This document shows, one piece after another, positions 14,630 to 20,724 of a stretch of 26,006 nucleotides of DNA; position 1 is the first letter of the stretch; each line of letters begins with the position of its first letter. Position numbers and translations under genes: made by a program. This stretch comes from an uncultured Lachnospiraceae bacterium (GTDB taxonomy: Bacteria; Bacillota; Clostridia; Lachnospirales; Lachnospiraceae): contig CAMWWJ010000006.1 in assembly GCA_947177925.1 (NCBI GenBank), positions 1 through 26,006 on the forward strand, read 5' to 3'. Under the pieces are notes generated by a model, which did no database searches, was not told the DNA's origin, and worked only from the letters and a program-made list of their open reading frames with translations.

Positions 14630-14658
14630 TTGTAACAACAAACCAAATGACTTATAAT
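14630..14658 (+). promoter_or_regulatory. Promoter of the DUF262-HNH operon
   Basis: TTGTAA (14630-14635), a 17-base spacer and a perfect TATAAT (14653-14658), 46 bases before the first small ORF of the operon. It is the only good sigma-A-like promoter seen before the four-gene operon. Confidence 0.65.
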
Positions 14659-14704
14659 ATATTATGAATAGGTGGGCTGATTAAAGTGAATGAGGGAATA
14701 CCAC

Positions 14705-14800
14705 ATGAAATTAGCCGATATGCTCAGAGTAGCATATGAACAGGATTTTGTTCTGAAGGGTGGCAAAAAATACAGATTGAAAGTATGGAGGGATCGTTAG
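14705..14800 (+). CDS. 31-residue small ORF leading the DUF262-HNH operon
   Basis: Reads MKLADMLRVAYEQDFVLKGG and ends KYRLKVWRDR. GAGGGA is about eight bases before the ATG, and the stop codon abuts the next gene's ATG. That next gene's GGAGGG lies inside this frame, so ribosomes translating it would open the nuclease start. It could be a leader peptide for coupling, a small regulator or the remnant of a longer gene. I do not recognise it. Confidence 0.45.
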   Translation: MKLADMLRVAYEQDFVLKGGKKYRLKVWRDR

Positions 14801-16036
14801 ATGTCTATGGAAGATAAAATTGTTTATACATCGCAGAAAGATTTTCCGTTATCAACAATAAAAGAAATGTTCGATGATGGAGATATTGTTACTGACCCGG
14901 ACTATCAGAGAGATTTTGTTTATACACAAAAACAGTCCTCTAAACTAATTGAATCCATGTTGATTGGCATACCGATACCAACAGTATATCTATGTCAAGA
15001 AAATGATGAAACGTGGAGCGTTATTGATGGACAGCAGAGAATAACATCTTTTGTGTTTTATCTTGAGAATAAATTTCCGCTTTCTGGGCCGACAGAATTA
15101 AAAGAACTGAACGGTCTGTATTTTAAGGATATGGATAAACCGTTACAGAAAAAACTGAAATCGTCATCTCTAAATGCAATTTGTATTCTTAAGGAGTCTC
15201 AGGAACTGAAGTATGAGATTTTTGCACGACTGAATCAAGGTGCGATTTCATTGAAACCACAAGAGCTCCGTAATTGCATATACCGTGGTAGCTATAATAA
15301 AATGCTTGAGGATTTGGCTGGGAATAAGAGAAAGCAGTATCAAGAAAGAATACTTCGATTCTTTGCTCTCCGTAATTTTACAGACTATAAGTCCTCGATT
15401 ATGAAAATGATGAATGACTATATGTTTGTGCATCAAAATGCGGATGATGTGGAAATAGCTGACTGTAAGGCTTTGTTTAATAAGACGATAGATATAATAA
15501 AACAGGTACTCGGTGATACTGCATTTTTTACCGTGAATAGAGATAATGATAAAGTGATAGGAAAATTCAGTGGCTCCGTTTATGACTCGATAATCATTCC
15601 GTTTTCTTTTTTTAACAATCACGATCTTATGGCTCATGCTGATGAAATAAGAAAAGCCATAGAAGATTTGAAGTTAAATAATGAGCAGTATCGTGAAGAT
15701 ACATATGTTGCTACCGGCTCTCGAAAAAGAGTCCTTGGCAGAATATTTGCTGTGTATAACCTGCTTGCAAAAATCACAGGTAGCTATGGAAGTGATGACA
15801 GTAATCGTGTATTTTCGGATAATGTAAAAAAGGAACTTTTCTATCCAGGATATATCTGCTCGTGGTGCAATAATGAAATTTTGAACATTGATGATGCAGA
15901 GGTTGATCATATCACTCCGTTTTCACAGGGTGGCAAGACGGACATTACCAATGCACAGTTACTTCATCGACATTGTAACCGCGAAAAGAGTGATACGATG
16001 GATGATGATAATTTTGAGGATGAAGAAGAATATTAA
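14801..16036 (+). CDS. DUF262-HNH nuclease (GmrS-like N-terminus plus C-terminal HNH)
   Basis: A protein of 411 residues. The N-terminal DUF262 (ParB/Srx-like) domain shows YQRDFVYTQKQSSKLIESML from residue 35, IPIPTVYL near 57-64 and the family motif DGQQR at 76-80. Such domains bind or hydrolyse nucleotides in GmrSD-type (type IV) restriction and in SspE and BrxU. A helical middle (about 130-330) follows. The C-terminal HNH has C353xxC356, EVDHI (Asp369, His370), N384 and LLHRHCNREK. One zinc cysteine is replaced by His, giving a C-C-H-C or similar site. The tail is acidic. The start has GGAGGG seven bases upstream. It probably cuts foreign or modified DNA under nucleotide control. AT content and context indicate acquisition with the island. 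Confidence 0.88.
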   Translation: MSMEDKIVYTSQKDFPLSTIKEMFDDGDIVTDPDYQRDFVYTQKQSSKLIESMLIGIPIPTVYLCQENDETWSVIDGQQRITSFVFYLENKFPLSGPTELKELNGLYFKDMDKPLQKKLKSSSLNAICILKESQELKYEIFARLNQGAISLKPQELRNCIYRGSYNKMLEDLAGNKRKQYQERILRFFALRNFTDYKSSIMKMMNDYMFVHQNADDVEIADCKALFNKTIDIIKQVLGDTAFFTVNRDNDKVIGKFSGSVYDSIIIPFSFFNNHDLMAHADEIRKAIEDLKLNNEQYREDTYVATGSRKRVLGRIFAVYNLLAKITGSYGSDDSNRVFSDNVKKELFYPGYICSWCNNEILNIDDAEVDHITPFSQGGKTDITNAQLLHRHCNREKSDTMDDDNFEDEEEY

Positions 16037-16104
16037 AAGTAACTAGTTGAAGTGGAAATGTATCATTCCATGCAACTGTTTAAAGAGGGAGATGTAAAGA
16101 TACA

Positions 16105-17235
16105 ATGATGGATGATGTTTTTAATACCTTTAATGAACAAGAAGAAAACAGTATAAATTTTTCCAATAATACTAGTATCTCTTTATCGGAACAACAAGTC
16201 CGCATTCTTACCACAGATGCCGATACCCGTGGTCTTGAAATAGCAAATATGAGTGATTTTATGGGGGCGTATGCAAAACTTCAAGTGTCATCTTTGTCCA
16301 AAAGCTCTATGTCCGAAATAACGCTTGATTTACCAATTTCGGAATTGGGAATTATTAATGATGTTATACAGCAGGCAGCAATTGTGACAAAAGGAGATGT
16401 CAGCTTGATTCCAGATTTTGAACATCTTCCTTCTGGTATAAGGGATAAACTCAAAAAAGGGATATATACTATAGGTGAATCAAAACAAGTTAATGGAAAC
16501 ATGCGAGCAGTTATTCTAAACGAGAATGGTATTCGAGTAAAGGACATTACTCTTAAGAGAGTTTTTAATAATTCGGGAACGCTTGAAACAACAAGGAGTA
16601 TATCTAATCAACTTCAAATGAAACAGATAAATGATAAACTTGCTGCAATTCAAGAAATCCAAAATTACCAACTGGATAAGGATAGAGATCATGCAATTTT
16701 TACACCTTTTTTTATTGCTCGTGATTATATACTTCGTGCTCAAAATGCGGAAACATTAGAAAAAAGAAACGAATATCTTGAAAAGGCAGCAACACAACTA
16801 ATGAAAACTAAAAATGGAATAAATACAGAGATGCGTACAGCAGTAAAACATCTTGCTGAAAAATCAAAATGGCCATTTTTTCATATGAAGTCCACGATAA
16901 ATACTCTTACAGGTCATCTTGCCGATGATCTACAATTATTAACTAAAACATGTGGCATAACGATGCAAGTGTATGAATATCTTGGACAGCCACAAAATGT
17001 TAAATTGGAATTGGAACAGTACAAAACGGTTATGCGTGGTTTTTTGACACATGAAATCAATAATACAGGTTATACTGCAATTGAATTACTGCATGATAAT
17101 TTTCGATACAATAAAAGTAATCTCGATTGTTGGTGTATTTTTTCGAGAGAGTTGGAATCTGAACTCTCCCGTATGGAAAGGTTAGTAACTCAAGAAAACT
17201 ATATTGTAACATTGGAGGATATGGAAGATGAATGA
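16105..17235 (+). CDS. Unrecognised 376-residue protein, partner of the DUF262-HNH nuclease
   Basis: I do not recognise a family. GGGAG lies upstream and ATG 16105 is followed by a second ATG at 16108. No signal peptide or TM helix is seen. The N-terminal 60 residues are polar and Asn/Ser-rich. About 60-180 looks alpha/beta (EITLDLPISELGIINDVIQQ, later RAVILNENGIRVKDITLKR). From about 185 to the end it is long and helical with many charged residues (ISNQLQMKQINDKLAAIQEI, EKRNEYLEKAATQLMKTKNG), like a coiled-coil or TPR-like scaffold. An unusual CWC lies near residue 343. It starts 68 bases after the nuclease gene in the same direction and its end overlaps the next small gene by 8 bases. A sensor, scaffold or inhibitor of the nuclease is possible; this is inference from position. 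Confidence 0.7.
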   Translation: MMDDVFNTFNEQEENSINFSNNTSISLSEQQVRILTTDADTRGLEIANMSDFMGAYAKLQVSSLSKSSMSEITLDLPISELGIINDVIQQAAIVTKGDVSLIPDFEHLPSGIRDKLKKGIYTIGESKQVNGNMRAVILNENGIRVKDITLKRVFNNSGTLETTRSISNQLQMKQINDKLAAIQEIQNYQLDKDRDHAIFTPFFIARDYILRAQNAETLEKRNEYLEKAATQLMKTKNGINTEMRTAVKHLAEKSKWPFFHMKSTINTLTGHLADDLQLLTKTCGITMQVYEYLGQPQNVKLELEQYKTVMRGFLTHEINNTGYTAIELLHDNFRYNKSNLDCWCIFSRELESELSRMERLVTQENYIVTLEDMEDE

Positions 17236-17407
17236 AAATGATGTGAAAAAATGCAAAAAATGTGGAGCGACATTAGTTGGGAAAAAATCGCATAAACTGG
17301 GGTTGTGTTCGAGTTGTGTCAGAGAACTTGGTCAAGGAGGGGCGTTGTTGGTAAGTGGAGCAGTTTTTTTTGCTTTCATAGTAAGTAAATTTATAAAAAA
17401 GAGATAA
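17228..17407 (+). CDS. 59-residue zinc-ribbon, single-TM small protein
   Basis: Begins MNENDVKKCKKCGATLVGKK and continues to LCSSCVREL. Two CxxC knuckles (Cys9/12 and Cys27/30) form a small zinc ribbon. A hydrophobic helix at about 39-54 (LLVSGAVFFAFIVSK) and a basic end (KFIKKR) follow, so it should be a membrane-anchored zinc-ribbon protein. GGAGG is nine bases upstream, inside the preceding gene, and the two frames overlap by 8 bases, which indicates tight coupling. It could place the system at the membrane or act as its effector. The function is unknown. Confidence 0.65.
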   Translation: MNENDVKKCKKCGATLVGKKSHKLGLCSSCVRELGQGGALLVSGAVFFAFIVSKFIKKR

Positions 17408-17716
17408 TATGGGGGAGTATCCCCTTAGTTTAACTGTGAATATATGCTGCACAGGGCAGAATAGCAGTACAAAAAATTAGTAAAGGGAATGAAATCGAAT
17501 CAAGTGGTATAGTGTATGCTATTTGTGCTGAGAATGGCAATTTAGGATTAGGCATTTTTGTGATTTTGTATATTATATAGAAAAATACCATCATATGGTA
17601 TATATACTTTCAAAACACCATCTCATGCACTGTTAAACTCCCCTCAAAAATAGTATCCTTAAATCATCCAAGACATTTTAACAACAAGCAAATCAAGTTT
17701 GAGGAGAGGATGCACC
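17408..17716 (+). other. Intergenic region between the defence-like operon and xis
   Basis: About 300 bases. A short GGGG/CCCC hairpin lies just after the zinc-ribbon gene (17411-17424), too short to call a terminator. An inverted repeat ATACCAT-CAT-ATGGTAT (17585-17601) lies about 115 bases before xis and may be an operator for element genes. An open frame ending near 17580 (AICAENGNLGLGIFVILYII) is membrane-protein-like but has no start, so it is probably a remnant. Confidence 0.4.
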
Positions 17717-17983
17717 ATGAGCAAAGAAGATAAAATAATTCCATTAATCACCAAAGCAAATGCAAGCAACGAAAGAAAAACTATCCCAGAAGAGATTCCC
17801 CTCTGGCAAAAGTACACCCTATCCGTAGAAGAAGCAGCAAAATACTTTCGCATAGGCAGGGCAAAACTTCGCAAGTTAATTGATGAAAACACAAATGCTC
17901 CTTACATTCTGTGGAACGGAAACAGACCACAGATAAAGAGAAAGCTGTTTGAAGAATACATTGACAAACTCAATGTGATTTAG
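17717..17983 (+). CDS. xis: Tn916-type excisionase
   Basis: A small basic DNA-bending protein that directs the integrase toward excision, 88 residues. ATG 17717 is chosen because GAGGAGAGG (17701-17709) is seven bases before it; an in-frame TTG at 17699 precedes that site. It matches Tn916 Xis in layout and in several words: IPLWQKYTLSVEEAAKYFRIG, then RAKLRKLIDENTNAPYILWN and NRPQIKRKLFEEYID. The core is a winged-helix/MerR-like fold. It lies 141 bases before int in the same direction, as in Tn916. An extra hydrophilic N-terminal arm of about 25 residues precedes the conserved part. Confidence 0.92.
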   Translation: MSKEDKIIPLITKANASNERKTIPEEIPLWQKYTLSVEEAAKYFRIGRAKLRKLIDENTNAPYILWNGNRPQIKRKLFEEYIDKLNVI

Positions 17984-18124
17984 TCTGTAGTCGTAATTCT
18001 TAGCATTGGTAATAGCAAATCTATGAAAACGACAAAAAGACAGATTTCTTATGGCAAACAGGGCTTTGATGCGGTATAATAAGACTATCGTATTGAAGCT
18101 CTTTCTTGAAAGGAGCGAAGCAAT

Positions 18125-19435
18125 ATGGCAGAAAAAAGAAGAGATAAAAAAGGACGTATTTTACGGAAAGGGGAGAGCCAGAGACCAGACGGACGTTATA
18201 TGTACCGTTACATGGATTGTAGTGGCGAATATCAGACGGTGTACAGTTGGCGGCTGGTGGAAACAGATCCGAACCCAAAGGGCAAAAGGCAGGAAGATGC
18301 TTTACGCACCAAGGAGGAGCAGATTGAGGAAAACAACAGAGATTTGATTTCCAACATTTCCAGCAGCATGACCTTGAATGAACTGTTTGACCACTATGTC
18401 AAGATGCAGACCAAGCGAAAGAAGATTAAGAAAAGAACCAGTGAGAACTATACTGGCATCTGGAATAAGAATCTTTATGATTTACCGATGGCAAGTATGC
18501 CAATTGGAAAGATTCGCAAGACACATATTCTGGATACTTACCAGCAGATGCAGGCAAATGGAGTAGGCAATGGCAGTATCATTCTGCTTCATAAGGTGTT
18601 AAATGCTATGTTCAACTATGCAGAATCCGAGGATATGGTAAGAAAGAATTACGCAAAGGGCTGTACAAAGGAACTGGGAATCTACAACAATAAGAGAGAG
18701 GCACTGACGATAGAACAGCAGGAAGATTTCTTGGAACTTGTGGAACACAGTCAGGAATTAAGCTGGTACTATAATCTGTTTGTCTTTTTCTTTGAAACGG
18801 GCTGCCGTTGTGGAGAAAGCATTGGCTTGACTTGGTCAGATGTGGATTTTCATAAGCGATTCATCAAGATTGACCATCAGCTTATCTATGAGTTAGATGA
18901 AAATAATGAACGGCGTTTTCAAGTGACAGATCCAAAGACCATCAAAAGTATCCGAAAGGTTCCATTAAGTATGAGAGCATTACAGGCATTAAAAATGCAG
19001 AAAAAACAGATGCAAGAAGCAGGTTTATTGGAGAACCATACAGTAGATGGTCATAGTGGCTTTGTATTCTTAAGGGAAGATGGACAACTGCTCAATGCCG
19101 GGAGACTGGACTTATTGATTCATCGTATCGTGTATGAGTGCAATGCCAGAAAGATTGCGAATGCTATCAAGACAGATACCGAACCGGAGCTGTTGCCGAA
19201 CATTTCTACTCACATACTCAGACATACTGCCTGTACCCGTATGGCAGAAAAGGGCATGGATCAGAGAACCTTACAGGAGATTATGGGACACCAAAATCTG
19301 GCACTTACCATGAAAGTTTACAATCATGTGGACGAAAAACGTATGCGTGACGAGATGGACAAGCTGGATGCTGTGTGGAATATAAGTAAAGACATAGGAA
19401 ATGACAACAGCGACAAGGTGTTCAAGGTTTCTTGA
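18125..19435 (+). CDS. int: Tn916-family tyrosine integrase
   Basis: Site-specific recombinase of 436 residues, slightly longer than Tn916 Int (about 405). The arm-binding N-terminal domain is Tn916-like (AEKRRDKKGRILRKGESQRP and DGRYMYRYMD). A SAM-like core-binding domain covers about 80-180, and the catalytic domain about 190-410, with Arg228 (GCRCGESIGL), Lys in the KTIKSIRKVPL strand, His363-x-x-Arg366 (HILRHTACTRM), His389 (MGHQNLALTM) and nucleophile Tyr399 (VYNHVD). All catalytic residues are present, so it should be active. AGGAG lies before the ATG. A hairpin terminator overlaps the stop codon, and repeats that match those at the island's left end follow. Confidence 0.95.
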   Translation: MAEKRRDKKGRILRKGESQRPDGRYMYRYMDCSGEYQTVYSWRLVETDPNPKGKRQEDALRTKEEQIEENNRDLISNISSSMTLNELFDHYVKMQTKRKKIKKRTSENYTGIWNKNLYDLPMASMPIGKIRKTHILDTYQQMQANGVGNGSIILLHKVLNAMFNYAESEDMVRKNYAKGCTKELGIYNNKREALTIEQQEDFLELVEHSQELSWYYNLFVFFFETGCRCGESIGLTWSDVDFHKRFIKIDHQLIYELDENNERRFQVTDPKTIKSIRKVPLSMRALQALKMQKKQMQEAGLLENHTVDGHSGFVFLREDGQLLNAGRLDLLIHRIVYECNARKIANAIKTDTEPELLPNISTHILRHTACTRMAEKGMDQRTLQEIMGHQNLALTMKVYNHVDEKRMRDEMDKLDAVWNISKDIGNDNSDKVFKVS

Positions 19436-19458
19436 GTTTTCCGACTCGAAAACTTTTT
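19435..19458 (+). terminator. Terminator directly after int
   Basis: AGTTTTC (19435-19441) pairs with GAAAACT (19448-19454), with a 6-base loop and TTTT after it. It begins on the last base of the int stop codon and would protect the downstream host genes from element transcription. Confidence 0.75.
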
Positions 19459-19619
19459 CAAATGGTTTGTATCTGTTATCTGTGTTCCATTTGCGAAAAT
19501 GGATGAGCAGAGTAAGACGAAACAGGGAGTGTGTGAAGAAAAGTATACAAATACTAATCTTCTATGATAATGTGTGGACTGAAATCTCGCTGGGGAATGA
19601 TTCTCAAGAAATGCTTCGA

Positions 19620-19675
19620 TTTTTACACAGAATCGTACACAGAAAAAAGAACCATTTTACACAGTTTTTACACAA
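19620..19675 (+). repeat. Right integrase arm-type repeats (four copies)
   Basis: TTTTTACACAG (19620-19630), CGTACACAG (19634-19642), TTTTACACAG (19655-19664) and TTTTTACACAA (19665-19675) form two pairs. They share the word and orientation of the two copies at 12753-12773, marking both ends of the same element. Confidence 0.75.
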
Positions 19676-19724
19676 ACCCACCGACAAAATACAACCCCAT
19701 TTGAAAACATATCATTTTCAAACA

Positions 19725-19757
19725 CCACCCTCAACCCCTTCTAACCGCCCAAAACAA
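19725..19757 (-). repeat. Right terminal inverted repeat of the island
   Basis: Ends CCGCCCAAAACAA on the plus strand and pairs with 12718-12750 when inverted (about 25 of 33 positions with one gap). It lies about 50 bases outside the right arm-type repeats. Confidence 0.7.
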
Positions 19758-19819
19758 GGGCATCTAGCAACATATGACAACTTCTAAAAAGAAATAAAAT
19801 CTACAAAAATCCCCCCATT

Positions 19820-19835
19820 CTTACAAAATCGTAAG
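19820..19835. promoter_or_regulatory. Palindromic operator CTTAC-N6-GTAAG, right copy, before the ABC transporter
   Basis: CTTACAAAATCGTAAG, 5-bp perfect arms, 14 of 16 bases the same as the copy at 12679, differing only by CT versus TC in the centre. It lies about 120 bases before the transporter ATPase ATG, in the place expected for a BceR-type activator site. It should allow the two-component system to control the transporter although the island separates them. Confidence 0.6.
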
Positions 19836-19956
19836 ATAAGAAAAAGAAATGTAAGCCAAATCTAAGGCAGACCATTTCTTTTTTTGTTATGATTACCCTA
19901 TCAGGTACAGATTTACAAAAAGAAGCAGCTTCATGAATAGGAAGGAGAAAACAAAA

Positions 19957-20724
19957 ATGGCATTATTGACAGTCAACAACTTAAAAAAAATATATACCAC
20001 AAAGCTTGGCGGCAATAAGGTAGAAGCGTTAAGAGATGTGAATTTTTCCGTGGAAGAAGGAGAATATGTGGCAATCATGGGAGAATCCGGTTCAGGAAAG
20101 ACCACGCTCTTAAATATTTTGGCTTCCGTGGACAGGGCAACAAGCGGGGAAGTGCTGCTTAGGGGAGAAAAAACAACCAGCGTGAAGGAGGCGGAGCTTG
20201 CAAGATTCCGCAGGGAGCATTTAGGCTTTGTTTTTCAGGAATTTAATCTTTTGGATAATTTTTCGGTAGAAGACAATATTTATCTTCCGTTGGTATTAGC
20301 AGGAAAAAAATATAGTGAAATGATTCCAAAGTTGCAGGTTATTGCCAAAAAGCTTGGTATTTTAGAAATCCTGAAAAAGTATCCTTACGAAATATCAGGA
20401 GGGCAGAAGCAGAGAACAGCCGTAGCAAGAGCGCTGATTACAGAGCCGGACATTTTATTGGCGGATGAGCCTACCGGAGCGCTGGATTCCAAGTCATCCA
20501 ATGATTTGCTCAGAACCTTTTCTGATATTCATAAGGAAGGTCAGACTATTTTAATGGTTACTCACAGCGTCAGGGCAGCAAGCCATGCTGACAGAGTACT
20601 TTTTATTAAGGATGGGGAAATTTTCCATCAGATTTACAGGGGAACCGTAGACAGCGATGAAATGTACAAAAAGATTTCCGATTCTCTTACAATTCTTTTA
20701 GCAGGTGGTGATTTACATGAGTAA
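19957..20724 (+). CDS. BceA-type ABC transporter ATP-binding protein
   Basis: ATPase of an antimicrobial-peptide detoxification ABC transporter (MacB-like), 255 residues. ATG 19957 follows GGAAGGAG; an in-frame ATG at 19933 precedes that site. Walker A GESGSGKTT (42-50), Q-loop Gln94 (FVFQEFNLLD), signature ISGGQKQR (146-153), Walker B ILLADE (166-171) with DEPTGALDS, and switch His203 (MVTHS) are all intact. In Bce systems the transporter removes lipid II-cycle inhibitors such as bacitracin from their targets and at the same time signals to the BceS-type kinase. The permease gene overlaps its end by 8 bases. Confidence 0.93.
   Translation: MALLTVNNLKKIYTTKLGGNKVEALRDVNFSVEEGEYVAIMGESGSGKTTLLNILASVDRATSGEVLLRGEKTTSVKEAELARFRREHLGFVFQEFNLLDNFSVEDNIYLPLVLAGKKYSEMIPKLQVIAKKLGILEILKKYPYEISGGQKQRTAVARALITEPDILLADEPTGALDSKSSNDLLRTFSDIHKEGQTILMVTHSVRAASHADRVLFIKDGEIFHQIYRGTVDSDEMYKKISDSLTILLAGGDLHE

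Larger units (their letters stand above)
12718..19757. mobile_element. Small Tn916-family integrase island (about 7.0 kb) with TA and defence-like cargo
   Basis: Bounded by imperfect inverted repeats and integrase arm-type repeats at both ends, with Tn916-like xis and int at the right end reading outward. Cargo: one orphan antitoxin-like gene, a toxin-antitoxin pair, a repeat- and hairpin-rich transfer-origin-like segment, and a four-gene operon with a DUF262-HNH nuclease. No relaxase, coupling protein, conjugation or replication gene is present. It could excise itself but would need help to transfer. It separates two-component genes from the Bce-type transporter they would normally control. 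The exact outer ends (core att sites) are not fixed and could lie up to 40 bases further out on the left and 80 on the right. Confidence 0.75.
19459..19956 (+). other. Island right end and transporter promoter region
   Basis: About 500 bases without a supported gene; an open frame at 19401-19787 is only the sequence of the att region. In order it holds the right arm-type repeats (19620-19675), the right terminal inverted repeat (19725-19757), a right-hand CTTAC-N6-GTAAG operator (19820-19835), a possible half site GTAAG at 19851, a candidate -10 TATGAT near 19889, and the BceA ribosome binding site. Confidence 0.6.

Noticed and set aside
18051..18347. 98-residue frame overlapping the integrase start
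   Set aside because: The integrase frame has the Tn916 Int N-terminal sequence; this frame has no family resemblance.
19401..19787. 128-residue frame after int
   Set aside because: It spans the int terminator, arm-type repeats and terminal inverted repeat, so it is non-coding att DNA.
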